Source: an uncultured Opitutia bacterium (GTDB lineage: Bacteria; Verrucomicrobiota; Verrucomicrobiia; Opitutales; UBA953). Taken from it: a stretch of 52,922 bases of DNA. Every line of letters begins with the position of its first letter. Positions within the stretch are counted from its first letter, which is position 1. The translations under genes and the position numbers were made by a program. Of this stretch, positions 8,019-16,487 are shown piece after piece. Where the stretch lies: assembly GCA_903860195.1 (NCBI GenBank), contig CAIOPO010000100.1:1-52922 (forward strand), read 5' to 3'. The notes beneath the pieces were generated by a model. It had not been told where the DNA came from. It did not search any database and saw only the letters and a program-made list of their open reading frames with translations.

Positions 8019-8124
8019 AGCCGGCCGGAGTCCGCCGGGGGGCGCCCCGTCCCTTCCGCCGCACGCGGCTCGGCTCGTTCGCACTAAGGATTGCCACCGG
8101 GGGTCCGCGGGGAAGATTAGCCCT

Positions 8125-9249
8125 GTGCCGGCCTATCTAGCCATCGTCGCGGGGAAGGACGAGTTTCTCGTCGACCGGGACGCCCGCGCGTTCTTCGAAG
8201 CCGCCAAGAAGAAGGCGGGGCAGGGGGCCGACGCCGAGATCGTCGACGGCGCGCTGATCCGCGTGGAGGACGCCCGCGGGATCGAGACGCGCTTCATCGA
8301 GTCCCTCCGTACGATGTCGATGTTCGGCGGGGCGCGCGTGCTCTGGCTGCGGAACCTCAACTGGGTGACCGACTCCCAGCAGGGGAAGTCCGAGGAGGTG
8401 AAGGAGCGTCTCACGGCGATGATTGCGGCCGTGCCGTCCGCGCCGGACGACGTCCATCTGGTCATCTCCGCGACTCCTTACGACGGACGACGCAAGGACC
8501 TCGTCGCGCTCAAGGACGCCGCCGATGAGTTCGTCGTGCATTCGGCGGGGAAGGGCGCGCCGTTCGGGCCCGACCCCGCGGCGGAGCAGCAGGCCGAGAT
8601 GGCGGCGGCCCATCTGAAGTCGCACGGCGTGAAGTTCGAACGCGGCGTTCCCGAGGCCATCGTCGGCCGCGTCGGGCAGTCCACGCGGCTCGTCCTCGGC
8701 GAATGCGACAAGCTGGTCACCTACGCCGGCAAGGGCGGTTCCCTCAGGGAATCCGACGTGCACCTCCTGGTGCCCGTCTTCGGCGACGGCGATTTCTTCG
8801 AGCCCATCGAGGCCTTCGCCGCGCGTGACCTGCCTTGGGCGCTCGCGGCGCTCGACCGTTACTTCTTCAACGAATCTTCCGCGCGTCCGCTGCTCACGGC
8901 CCTCCAGAACCGGATCCGCCTGCTCATCCAGATCCGCGCCCTCGCCGATTCGGGCGACGTGCGCCTGACCGAGTCCGGCCTCCCCAAGGGCGCCTTCGAG
9001 ACCGCCTCCGCCCGTCACGGCCCGACCTTCGGTTCGGCGGCCAAGTCCAGCGCCAACGTCTTCTCCCAGAATCCCTGGTATGTCTCGACCAAGGTCGCGC
9101 CCGCCGCGGCCCGGTACACCCTCGCTGAACTCGTCGACGTCCAGCTGGCCTGCGGAGAATGCTTCGACGCCTCCAACCGGGGGGGCGATGACGAGCAGGC
9201 CCTGCGCGCCCTCTTCCTGCGTGCGCTTGCCGTGCGTCGCCAACCCTGA
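8125..9249 (+). CDS. holA: DNA polymerase III subunit delta (HolA-like)
   Basis: This is the delta subunit of the clamp loader (374 aa), which opens the sliding clamp at replication forks. The N-terminus AYLAIVAGKDEFLVDRDAR is the family pattern (xxLIxGxDxxLV). It is followed by MFGGARVLWLRNLNW, which corresponds to the conserved FGxxRLV segment, and a C-terminal helical part ending LRALFLRALAVRR. The start is GTG: the frame begins with this codon and the family N-terminus follows at once. A 106-bp gap from cinA holds no other gene. The delta-prime partner (holB) lies at 14013. Confidence 0.85.
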   Translation: MPAYLAIVAGKDEFLVDRDARAFFEAAKKKAGQGADAEIVDGALIRVEDARGIETRFIESLRTMSMFGGARVLWLRNLNWVTDSQQGKSEEVKERLTAMIAAVPSAPDDVHLVISATPYDGRRKDLVALKDAADEFVVHSAGKGAPFGPDPAAEQQAEMAAAHLKSHGVKFERGVPEAIVGRVGQSTRLVLGECDKLVTYAGKGGSLRESDVHLLVPVFGDGDFFEPIEAFAARDLPWALAALDRYFFNESSARPLLTALQNRIRLLIQIRALADSGDVRLTESGLPKGAFETASARHGPTFGSAAKSSANVFSQNPWYVSTKVAPAAARYTLAELVDVQLACGECFDASNRGGDDEQALRALFLRALAVRRQP

Positions 9250-9273
9250 TAGAAACATCCCCTCAGTTCCAAG

Positions 9274-10704
9274 ATGTCCCAAGACCACGTCCCCAACGTC
9301 CTCGCCGACCGTTACGCCTCTCCGGCGATGAAGGCGGTGTGGTCCACCCGCGGGCGCGTGGTGCTCGAGCGGGAGTATTGGATCGCCGTGATGAAGGCCC
9401 AGCGGGACCTCGGCCTGGACGTGCCCGCCGAGGCCCTGGCCTCCTATGAGCGCGTCAAGGACCAGGTCGACTTCGAGTCCATCCGTCGTCGCGAGGAGGA
9501 GACCCGCCACGACGTCAAGGCGCGCATCGACGAGTTCTGCGCCCTCGCCGGCCATCAGCACGTGCACAAGGGGCTGACCAGCCGCGACCTCACCGAGTCC
9601 GTCGAGCAGCTGCAGGTCTTCCGCTCCCTCCGGATCGTCCGCGCCAAGTCCGTCGCCGCGCTCGCCGCCCTCGCCCGCCGGGCCCGGACCGACCGCGACG
9701 TCCTCATCGCCGCGCGCACGCACAATGTCGCGGCCCAGCCGACCACCGTCGGCAAGCGCTGGGCCATGTTCGGCGAGGAATGCCTGCGCGGGGCGGCCCA
9801 GCTGGACGCCGCCCTCTCCGCCTTCGCCGCCCGCGGACTCAAGGGCGCCGTCGGCACCCAGCTCGACCAGCTGACGCTCTTCGGCGGTGACGCCGCCAAG
9901 GTCGCGCGTCTCGAGGAGCGCGTGCTCGCGCACCTCGGCATCCCGCGTTCCCTCGGGGCCGTCGGCCAGGTCTACCCGCGCTCGATGGACCTCGAGGTCG
10001 TGTCCGCCCTGCTTTCCGCCGCCTCCGGGCCCTCGTCCTTCGCCCGCACCCTGCGGCTCATGGCGGGCCATGAGCTGGCCAGCGAGGGCTTCCTGCCCGG
10101 CCAGGTCGGATCTTCCGCGATGCCGCACAAGATGAACGCCCGCACCTGCGAGCGCATCAACGGCTTCCACGTCATCCTGCGCGGCCATCTCGCCATGGCG
10201 GCCTCCCTCGCCGGCGACCAGTGGAACGAGGGCGACGTCTCCTGTTCGGTCGTCCGACGCGTCCTGCTTCCGGACGCCTTCATGGCCCTGGACGGACTCT
10301 TCGAGGCGTTCCTCACCGTGCTCGCGCAGATGGAGGTCAACCGTCCCGTCGTGGACCGCGAGTCGGCGCATTACCTGCCGTTCCTGCTGACGACCACCTT
10401 CCTGATGGAGGCCGTCAAGGCCGGAGCCGGTCGTGAGGCCGCGCACGAGGCGATCAAGGAGCACGCCGTGGCCGTGGCCCGCGACCTGCGCTCCGGCCGC
10501 AGCGAGCGCAACGACCTGGTCGAGCGTCTGGCCGCCGACCGCCGCGTGGGCCTCACGCTGGAGACGCTGCGTTCCGCCGTCGCCCGCGCCGGAGAGCTCA
10601 CCGGCGCGGCGGGCGACCAGGTGGACGCTTTCGCACGGCAGGCCGCCGAGTGGACCGCCCGGGTTCCGGAATCGTCGGAAGTGCGTCCCGGCCGCATTTT
10701 GTAA
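9274..10704 (+). CDS. purB: Adenylosuccinate lyase
   Basis: This is a fumarase/aspartase superfamily lyase (476 aa) that removes fumarate from SAICAR and from adenylosuccinate in purine synthesis. The superfamily signature appears as GSSAMPHKMNAR at about residues 282-293. HKGLTSRDLTES (about 91-102) and RTHNVAAQPTTVGKR give the other conserved active-site segments. It lies 24 bp after holA and may be co-transcribed with it. The leader (cccctcagttccaag) has no clear Shine-Dalgarno sequence. Confidence 0.95.
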   Translation: MSQDHVPNVLADRYASPAMKAVWSTRGRVVLEREYWIAVMKAQRDLGLDVPAEALASYERVKDQVDFESIRRREEETRHDVKARIDEFCALAGHQHVHKGLTSRDLTESVEQLQVFRSLRIVRAKSVAALAALARRARTDRDVLIAARTHNVAAQPTTVGKRWAMFGEECLRGAAQLDAALSAFAARGLKGAVGTQLDQLTLFGGDAAKVARLEERVLAHLGIPRSLGAVGQVYPRSMDLEVVSALLSAASGPSSFARTLRLMAGHELASEGFLPGQVGSSAMPHKMNARTCERINGFHVILRGHLAMAASLAGDQWNEGDVSCSVVRRVLLPDAFMALDGLFEAFLTVLAQMEVNRPVVDRESAHYLPFLLTTTFLMEAVKAGAGREAAHEAIKEHAVAVARDLRSGRSERNDLVERLAADRRVGLTLETLRSAVARAGELTGAAGDQVDAFARQAAEWTARVPESSEVRPGRIL

Positions 10705-10795
10705 GGGTTCGCGCGACCTCGCGGGGGGGCGGGGTTTTCCGTGTTGCCAAGGGGCAGGGGCGTTCCCACAACCCACCTTTCAAACGTTCCCTCCC

Positions 10796-12094
10796 ATGTC
10801 CTCACTCATCGGCAACCTTCTCGTCGCGCAGAGCGGCGGCCCCACCCCGGTCATCAACGCCAGCCTTGCCGGAGTCATCTCCGAGGCCCTGAAGCATGAG
10901 GACGAGATTCCCGAGATCTACGGCGGACTCAACGGCATCCAGGGCGTGCTCAACGAGGAGATCGTCGACCTCGCGGCCCAGTCCCAGCAGACCCTCCGCG
11001 CCCTCCGTCACACCCCCGGCGCCGCCCTCGGCACCTGCCGCTACAAGGTCAAGAAGCAGGAGGACTTCGACCGCATCCTGGAGGTCTTCGCGGCCCACAA
11101 CATCCGCTACTTCCACTACATCGGAGGCAACGACTCCCAGGACACCGCCGCCAAGATCGACGCGCTCGCCAAGGAGCGCGGCTATGAGCTCCGCGTCATC
11201 GGCGTGCCCAAGACCATCGACAACGACCTTCCCCTGACCGACCACTGCCCCGGCTTCGGCTCCGTCGCCAAGCACATCGGAGTGACCATCCGCGAGACGG
11301 CCCTCGACAACGCCGCCATGGGCCAGAACGACTTCGTCTCGATCCTCGAGGTGATGGGACGCAACGCCGGATGGCTGGCCGCCTCCTCGGTGCTGGCCCA
11401 CCGCCGCGACAAGACCGACGACCGCGTGAAGTCCAACACGCACTACAACTGCACGGCGCCGCACATCGTCCTGCTCCCCGAGGTCCCCTTCAATCCCGAC
11501 GCCTTCATCACCCGCGTCCAGGAAGTGCTCAAGGCCGAGAAGCACTGCTTCGTCGTGGTGTCCGAGGGCGTCCAGGACGCCGCCGGCAACTATCTCGGCG
11601 CCGACACCTCCAGCACCGACGCCTTCGGTCACGCCGTGCTCGGCGGAGCCGGCGAATACCTCCGCAACCTGGTCGAGGACCGTTTCAGCGGCGTGAAGGC
11701 CCGCGCCTCCAAGCTCGGCATCACCCAGCGCGCCGCTTCCCATAACGCCTCCAAGACCGACGTCGAAGAGGCCGAACTCTGCGGCGCCGCCGCCGTCCGT
11801 GCCGCGTTGGCGGGCGAGTCAGGCCAGATGGTCACCATGGTGCGCTCCGGCAAGGAGGCCTATGCCGTCGAGACCCGCCTGGCCCCGCTCACCGAAATCG
11901 CCAACGGGGTTAAGGCCTTCCCGCCCGAGTGGATCGGCGAGGACCGCATGTCGGTCAGCCCTGATTTCGTGAAATACGCCCTGCCTCTCATCCAGGGTGA
12001 GATGCAACTGCCTTTCGAACAGGGACTTCCGCGCTACGCCCAGATTTCCCTCTTCAAGGTCCAGCGGCGTCTGGAGCCGCATAACCGCGGCTGA
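10796..12094 (+). CDS. pfp: 6-phosphofructokinase, pyrophosphate-dependent type
   Basis: This glycolytic enzyme phosphorylates fructose 6-phosphate at C1 (432 aa). Two residues separate PPi-dependent from ATP-dependent members. The motif GGNDS (110-114) has Asp where ATP enzymes have Gly (GGDGS), and PKTIDND (138-144) has Lys where ATP enzymes have Gly. Both indicate pyrophosphate as phosphoryl donor, which makes the step reversible. MGRNAGWLA is the conserved substrate-site segment. The start is the ATG of MSSLIGNLLVAQSGGPTPVIN, where homologues begin; the upstream part of the track ORF overlaps purB in another frame. The leader ccctccc has no Shine-Dalgarno sequence. A strong terminator follows. 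Confidence 0.92.
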   Translation: MSSLIGNLLVAQSGGPTPVINASLAGVISEALKHEDEIPEIYGGLNGIQGVLNEEIVDLAAQSQQTLRALRHTPGAALGTCRYKVKKQEDFDRILEVFAAHNIRYFHYIGGNDSQDTAAKIDALAKERGYELRVIGVPKTIDNDLPLTDHCPGFGSVAKHIGVTIRETALDNAAMGQNDFVSILEVMGRNAGWLAASSVLAHRRDKTDDRVKSNTHYNCTAPHIVLLPEVPFNPDAFITRVQEVLKAEKHCFVVVSEGVQDAAGNYLGADTSSTDAFGHAVLGGAGEYLRNLVEDRFSGVKARASKLGITQRAASHNASKTDVEEAELCGAAAVRAALAGESGQMVTMVRSGKEAYAVETRLAPLTEIANGVKAFPPEWIGEDRMSVSPDFVKYALPLIQGEMQLPFEQGLPRYAQISLFKVQRRLEPHNRG

Positions 12095-12112
12095 AAAAGC
12101 GGCTGACTGAGG

Positions 12113-12147
12113 AAGGCCTCCGGTCCAGGGACTGGAGGCCTTTTTCG
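12113..12147 (+). terminator. Rho-independent terminator after the phosphofructokinase gene
   Basis: AAGGCCTCC pairs perfectly with GGAGGCCTT, inner bases (GGTCC/GGACT) can extend the stem, and a run of T follows (ctttttcg). It lies 18 bp after the stop codon and is the clearest terminator in the window. Confidence 0.9.
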
Positions 12148-12218
12148 TATTGTGAGGGTGCTTTAAGGGGTTGCCTCCGCCCCCTTGGCACTTAAGTTCA
12201 AGTGACCCCAATCTGCAC

Positions 12219-13304
12219 ATGAGCAGCCTACGCCAACGCGTCTCCCTTATTCTCGGACTCCTGCTCCTGCCGGTCCTGTCCTCCGCCGCCCTTCAGGACG
12301 GCAAGGTCCTCGTGGGCAACCTCACCGGCAAGGCCTCCTCCATCGACGCCAAGAAGGTGCGCAAGCCGCTCGTCTCGGGATTCCTCTTCTCCCCTGCCGA
12401 GGGCTACCACATCGAGACCGCCGCCGCTTCCACCGCCGAGCTCATCCTCTCCAACGGCTCCACTCTGATCGTCAGCCCCGACTCCCTCATCGAGGTGAAG
12501 ACCTTCCGCCAGGTCGCTTCGCCCGCCATCGCCGAGGGCTCCTACCAGAAGTTCGAGAAGGAGCCTTCTCCTTCCGTCACGGAAATCGAGGTCAAGCGCG
12601 GCAAGGTCGTCGGCGAAGTCCGCAAGCTCAGCCCTCTTTCGTCTTACGTCATCAAGACGCCCGTCGGCATGGCCCGCATCCGCGGCACCGTGTTCACCGT
12701 GGGCTTCACGCGCAATGCCAACGGCACCGTCTCGATGAGCATCGCCTGCGCCCGCGGCTCCGTCGAGGGGCTCGTCTATGACGCCAACACCGGACCCATC
12801 ACCGTCGCTCCGGGCAAGCAGCTCGACGTGACCACCAAGGACCCCGGTGACTCCGCGGCCGCCAACACCGCCGTGGTCGGCTCCACCGGCGGCGGCGGAA
12901 CCGCTGCCGGCGGCAGCGGATCCTCAGGATCCACCGCGCCCGCGCCTTCCCCGGTCGCCGTCATCGAGCTCGGTGACATGAACTCCGCCCAGCTCTTGGA
13001 GCTCGCCTCCGTGCTCCAGGCCTCCGGCGTCCCGGCCAACATCGTCGAGGCCATCCGTGATCAGGCCTCACTGGCTCCCCCTCCGCCTCCTCCCGGCGAG
13101 AAGGCTCCCGTGACCGTCATCGAGGACACGCCGCCCAAGCCCTCGCTCGCCTCTAACGTCCTTCCTCCCACTCCCGCCATGAGCACCTCTTCGGGCGGAG
13201 GCGGCGGAACTGCCGCCATCGCGGACCGCATCGCCCAGACCCTGCAGCGTCTGGTCGAGCAGGAGGTGGTCGATCCGCCCGTGAATCCGACGCCCACGAT
13301 GTGA
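12219..13304 (+). CDS. Secreted FecR-domain protein
   Basis: This exported protein of unknown role (361 aa) begins at MSSLRQRVSLILGLLLLPVLSSA, a signal peptide with predicted cleavage near residue 23. A FecR-like beta domain spans about residues 55-215, with SNGSTLIVSPDSLIEV and the typical segment VKTPVGMARIRGTVF-like (seen here as IKTPVGMARIRGTVFTVG). A Gly/Ser linker and a Pro-rich C-terminus with one short helical patch follow. FecR domains occur in signalling anti-sigma regulators, but here there is no N-terminal anti-sigma part and no neighbouring sigma or TonB receptor gene, so it is more likely a structural or surface protein. It is a single gene between two terminators. Confidence 0.8.
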   Translation: MSSLRQRVSLILGLLLLPVLSSAALQDGKVLVGNLTGKASSIDAKKVRKPLVSGFLFSPAEGYHIETAAASTAELILSNGSTLIVSPDSLIEVKTFRQVASPAIAEGSYQKFEKEPSPSVTEIEVKRGKVVGEVRKLSPLSSYVIKTPVGMARIRGTVFTVGFTRNANGTVSMSIACARGSVEGLVYDANTGPITVAPGKQLDVTTKDPGDSAAANTAVVGSTGGGGTAAGGSGSSGSTAPAPSPVAVIELGDMNSAQLLELASVLQASGVPANIVEAIRDQASLAPPPPPPGEKAPVTVIEDTPPKPSLASNVLPPTPAMSTSSGGGGGTAAIADRIAQTLQRLVEQEVVDPPVNPTPTM

Positions 13305-13324
13305 CGGCGGCCCAGCCTGCCAGA

Positions 13325-13353
13325 AGAAGCCCGGAACCCCGGGCTTCTTTTTT
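13325..13353 (+). terminator. Rho-independent terminator after the FecR-domain gene
   Basis: GAAGCCCGG and CCGGGCTTC form a 9-bp perfect stem with an AACC loop, followed by six T. It lies about 20 bp after the stop codon and separates this gene from tmk. Confidence 0.92.
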
Positions 13354-13408
13354 GAACGCGTCTTTCTCCTCTCGCCAACCGACCTCGCGCCGACATCTTG
13401 GCCGTCGC

Positions 13409-14038
13409 ATGCCGATCGTCGGAAAGTTCATCACCTTCGAGGGCGGAGAGGGCGCCGGCAAGTCCACCCAGATCGGCCTGTTGGCGGACAGACTTTCCGC
13501 TTCCGGGAGTTCTGTCCTGAAGCTGCGTGAACCCGGAGGCACCCCTCTGGGTGAGCGCCTGCGCGAGGCTCTGAAGCGGCCCGGCGAGTCCATCGCTCCC
13601 GCCGCCGAGGCGCTCCTTTTCGCCGCCTGTCGTGCCCAGCTCGTCGCGGAGGCGGTCGGACCCGCCCTCGCCCGCGGCCAGGTGGTCCTCTGCGACCGCT
13701 TCGCCGATTCGACCGTCGCCTACCAGTCGGGCGGCCGCGGCCTTGACCGCACGTTGGTCGACTCGGTCAATCGTCTCGCCTGCGGCGAGCTGCGTCCCCA
13801 TCTCACCGTGCTCCTGGATCTCGATCCTTCGCGCGGGCTCGGCCGCGCCGCGGAGAGGGACCAGGGCCGTTCCGACCGTTTTGAAGCCCTCGACGCCGAG
13901 TTCCACCGTCGGGTCCGCTCCGCCTACCTCTCGCTCGCCCGGGCCGAGCCCGCCCGCTTCCTCGTGCTCGACGCGTCGAGGTCCCCCGCATCCCTCTCCG
14001 AGGAAATCTGGAATGAAGTCTCGCGCCGCTGCAGCTGA
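13409..14038 (+). CDS. tmk: Thymidylate kinase
   Basis: This kinase phosphorylates dTMP to dTDP (209 aa). It has the P-loop FEGGEGAGKSTQ (about residues 10-21), the substrate-site REPGGTPLGE, the CDRFADSTVAYQ motif and the LID segment ERDQGRSDRFE. The start is the ATG of MPIVGKFITFEGGEG; the upstream 36 residues in the track ORF cover the terminator and are not coding. Its 3' end overlaps holB by 26 bp. The tmk-holB pairing is common in bacteria. Confidence 0.95.
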   Translation: MPIVGKFITFEGGEGAGKSTQIGLLADRLSASGSSVLKLREPGGTPLGERLREALKRPGESIAPAAEALLFAACRAQLVAEAVGPALARGQVVLCDRFADSTVAYQSGGRGLDRTLVDSVNRLACGELRPHLTVLLDLDPSRGLGRAAERDQGRSDRFEALDAEFHRRVRSAYLSLARAEPARFLVLDASRSPASLSEEIWNEVSRRCS

Positions 14039-14954
14039 CCCCGCGGAACTTCCCGCGCTGAAGGTGCTCCTGCGCGCCCGTGCCGAGGGACGCATGCCTC
14101 ACGCCGTGCTGCTCACCGGGCCCGACCCCGAGACCCTGGAGCGGGCGGCCTTGCGCCTGGCTTCCGTCCATCTGGCCTGCGAGGATCCGGTGGCGCATCC
14201 CGACTGCGCCGTGCTCCGTCCCACCAAGAAGTCCCGGCGCATCTCGATGGAGGCCGTCCAGGACGTCGTGGCCTCGCTGCGTCTGACCGCCGCCGGACCG
14301 TCCCGCGCCGTGATCGTCAACGAGCCGGACCGTTTCCAGGCCGAGGCCGCCAACGCCTTCCTCAAGTCGCTCGAGGAGCCGCCGCCCGGAACCCTGATCG
14401 TCCTGCAGACCGCGAACTATTACCGCGTCCTCCCCACGGTGCTGAGCCGATGCCTCAGGTTCCACATCGCCGGCGAGGCCCCGCAGGAGAACGATCCGGC
14501 CTGGGGCGACTGGCTGAGGGACTTCGACCGCCTCCTCGCCAAGGCCGCCTCTTCCGGTCCGGTCCGCCTGACGGAGACCTTCATTCCGGCTTACGCGCTT
14601 TGCGCCCGCTTCGAGTCCTTGCTGGAAAAGCTCACCGAAGACGCCCTCGAGCGGTTTCCGGTCCCGCCCGGGGATGACGACCCGGAGGAGGCCGCTGATG
14701 CCCATGAGGAGTCGTTGCGACGCGCCGTACGGGCCCGCCTCCTCTCCGCGGTCGAGGAGAGACTGCGCGTCTTCGGCCGCGCCCGCCCGGATTGCGCCGT
14801 GCAGACCGCGGCCTCCGTCGTGATGCTGGAGGGGGCGCGCGTGCGGCTTGAGCTCAACTACCAGGTTCTCGCCGCGCTTGAGCAGTTCATGCTGCAGATG
14901 CTGCGGACCTTCGCCCGTCGCCATCTGGCAACTTCCGGCCCCGTCCGGGGTTGA
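14013..14954 (+). CDS. holB: DNA polymerase III delta-prime-like subunit (HolB-like)
   Basis: This is a clamp-loader AAA+ subunit (313 aa). The conserved block runs RAVIVNEPDRFQAEAANAFLKSLEEPP, followed by the sensor motif LSRCLRF. There is no Walker A lysine (TGPDPETLE instead of GxxGxGK), as expected for a delta-prime subunit that does not hydrolyse ATP, and the four-cysteine zinc module is not present. The start is the ATG of MKSRAAAADPAELPALK, inside the end of tmk; the longer track ORF upstream is a shadow of tmk. The C-terminal third is helical and family-typical only in general character. Confidence 0.85.
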   Translation: MKSRAAAADPAELPALKVLLRARAEGRMPHAVLLTGPDPETLERAALRLASVHLACEDPVAHPDCAVLRPTKKSRRISMEAVQDVVASLRLTAAGPSRAVIVNEPDRFQAEAANAFLKSLEEPPPGTLIVLQTANYYRVLPTVLSRCLRFHIAGEAPQENDPAWGDWLRDFDRLLAKAASSGPVRLTETFIPAYALCARFESLLEKLTEDALERFPVPPGDDDPEEAADAHEESLRRAVRARLLSAVEERLRVFGRARPDCAVQTAASVVMLEGARVRLELNYQVLAALEQFMLQMLRTFARRHLATSGPVRG

Positions 14955-14962
14955 ACTTCAGG

Positions 14963-15538
14963 ATGTCCGAGGAGAGCACACCCTTGGCGGACGAGGAGGA
15001 GGACCGTCGGCTGATGGCGCTGGTCGCGGACGGCGACGACGACGCCCTGCGCCTGCTCGTGCACCGCCACCATGGCAGGCTGGTCGGCTATCTGCGGTCC
15101 GAAGTCGGCTCGCAGGCGACCGCCGAGGAGCTGGCGATGGAGGTCTTCATCCGGCTGCATCGGGCCGCCGGCCGCTGGCGGCCGGACGCCAAGCTAAGCA
15201 CCTATCTGATCCACATCGCCCGCAATCTGGTGCTGAACGAATGGCGACGCCGGAGCCGCAAGCCGACCTCCGCCCTGGAGTCCGCGCCTGAACCCGGCGA
15301 CTCCGCCCCGGAGTCGGGTCGGAGGGTGCTCGAACTGGAGGAGGCCTTCGCCCGGGCCGTGGCCCAGCTGCCCGACGAGCAGCGCACGGCCATCCTGCTG
15401 CTCGTGCAGCAGGAGATGCCCTATGAGGAGATCGCCGCCGCCATGGGCTGCCCGGTCTCCTCCGTGAAGACATGGATCCACCGGGCGCGCAGCCGCCTCA
15501 AGGAGCTGATGAGCGACTTTTATGGCCCAGAAACATAA
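14963..15538 (+). CDS. ECF-type RNA polymerase sigma factor
   Basis: This is a sigma-70 family ECF factor (191 aa). Region 2 covers about residues 15-90 (LLVHRHHGRLVGYLR to KLSTYLIHIARNLVLNEWRRR). Region 4 covers about 125-182 (LPDEQRTAILLLVQQEMPYEEIAAAMG then SSVKTWIHRARSRLKE). The linker is Pro/Glu-rich. The start is the ATG of MSEESTPLADEEEDRR; the track start is a TTG overlapping the holB stop. It is followed by a small membrane protein gene and a secreted-protein gene, so it probably responds to envelope conditions with the second gene as its regulator. Confidence 0.93.
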   Translation: MSEESTPLADEEEDRRLMALVADGDDDALRLLVHRHHGRLVGYLRSEVGSQATAEELAMEVFIRLHRAAGRWRPDAKLSTYLIHIARNLVLNEWRRRSRKPTSALESAPEPGDSAPESGRRVLELEEAFARAVAQLPDEQRTAILLLVQQEMPYEEIAAAMGCPVSSVKTWIHRARSRLKELMSDFYGPET

Positions 15539-15582
15539 CCGAAACTTGCCGCCTCCGGCGGTGTTACATTCCTTGAACTGAC

Positions 15583-15945
15583 ATGGAACGCCGACCCGCA
15601 GAGCACTTCGACCGCGACCTTTCGGCCGCGCTCGTCCGCGGACGCAGCGTGTCCGTGCCCGGCTTCGCCGACCGGACCGTGTCGGCCGTTCGCGCCGACC
15701 GGCTGCGCCGGACCGTCATCCGCTGGGGTTCCGGCCTCTCGGCCGCCGCGGCCTGCCTCGTGGCGGTCCTGGTCCTCGGTGACCCTTCGGAGGAATCCCT
15801 GATCGTCGAGGCCCGCTCGGTCGTCGCGGCCGAGGAGTCCGCCCAGTTCCAGGAGCTGCTCTCCCTGGCCGATGACCTGGCGCTCCTGAAGCCCGTGATC
15901 GAACGCCCCGCCCTTGTCGACGACCTCGCGGGAGGAGGCTCCTGA
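15583..15945 (+). CDS. Small single-pass membrane protein, candidate anti-sigma partner
   Basis: This 120-aa protein was not recognised as a named family. An N-terminal polar part of about 45 residues is followed by one membrane segment (GLSAAAACLVAVLVLG, about residues 50-66) and an acidic C-terminal tail of about 50 residues. That layout, and the position directly after an ECF sigma gene, fit an anti-sigma factor, but no zinc-binding HxxxCxxC motif is present. The 44-bp spacer from the sigma gene contains a small GC hairpin (CCGCC-TCC-GGCGG). It is followed after 2 bp by a secreted-protein gene. The function is inferred from context only. Confidence 0.7.
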   Translation: MERRPAEHFDRDLSAALVRGRSVSVPGFADRTVSAVRADRLRRTVIRWGSGLSAAAACLVAVLVLGDPSEESLIVEARSVVAAEESAQFQELLSLADDLALLKPVIERPALVDDLAGGGS

Positions 15946-15947
15946 CC

Positions 15948-16481
15948 ATGAGCCGCCTCTTCGCCCTTCTGTTCGTCGCCGTGGGCGTCCTGTACGCCGC
16001 CGACGAGAAGTCCGCACCGCCGCCTTCCGCCGAGCCCTCCCTGGAGGAGATCCAGATGCTGCGCCGCATCCTCGAGCTCCCTCCCGAGCGGCTGTCCCGC
16101 ATCCGCGGGGCGATCGAGAAGATGGAACGCATGCCCCGCGAAGCCCGTCGCGATTTTGCGGAACGCCTCGCCAAGTTTGAGAAAGCCACTCCCGACGAGC
16201 GCCGCGCCCTGTCCCGTGACATGCGGGAGAAGGGCGGATTCGGCGGCCGCGTCCTGGAGCACCACCTCCGGTCGCTCGGCGCCGATCAGGCCAAGTCCGA
16301 GAGGGAGCGCGTCATGGCCATGAGTCCCGAGGCGCGCATGGAGTACATCCGGACCCTCGCCGCACGCTATCCGGAGTTCGCGCAGGATCGCGGGCCCGAC
16401 GGCAAGGACGGAGCGAAGGACGGCAAGCCCCCCAAGCGCCGCCCTCCCGGGCCTCCTGCGCCGCCCGTCCCGCCCCAGTGA
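15948..16481 (+). CDS. Secreted helical protein, third gene of the ECF cassette
   Basis: This 177-aa protein has a signal peptide (MSRLFALLFVAVGVLYAADE), a helical charged central part with LSRIRGAIEKMERMPREAR and DERRALSRDMREK, and a Pro-rich C-terminus (KPPKRRPPGPPAPP). The repeated short amphipathic helices with Arg/Glu resemble DUF3106 or Spy/CpxP-like periplasmic proteins, which sense or buffer envelope stress, but no family signature is certain. A purine-rich GGAGGAGG lies about 10 bp before the ATG, one of the few good ribosome-binding sites here. It ends 6 bp from the convergent P-loop gene. Confidence 0.75.
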   Translation: MSRLFALLFVAVGVLYAADEKSAPPPSAEPSLEEIQMLRRILELPPERLSRIRGAIEKMERMPREARRDFAERLAKFEKATPDERRALSRDMREKGGFGGRVLEHHLRSLGADQAKSERERVMAMSPEARMEYIRTLAARYPEFAQDRGPDGKDGAKDGKPPKRRPPGPPAPPVPPQ

Positions 16482-16487
16482 CCGGGC

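Noticed and set aside
8137-10776. 879-aa minus-strand ORF opposite holA and purB
   Set aside because: It is a GC-rich antisense shadow: His/Gly/Arg-rich with no domain, and it covers two well-supported plus-strand genes. The same holds for other long shadows such as 20906-22828, 31035-33200, 36447-38735 and 50481-52811 on the minus strand.
12185-12200. Sigma-54-like promoter TTGGCAC-TTAAG-TTCA upstream of the FecR-domain gene
   Set aside because: The -24 half matches, but the essential GC of the -12 element (TTGC) is missing, so a real sigma-54 site is unlikely.
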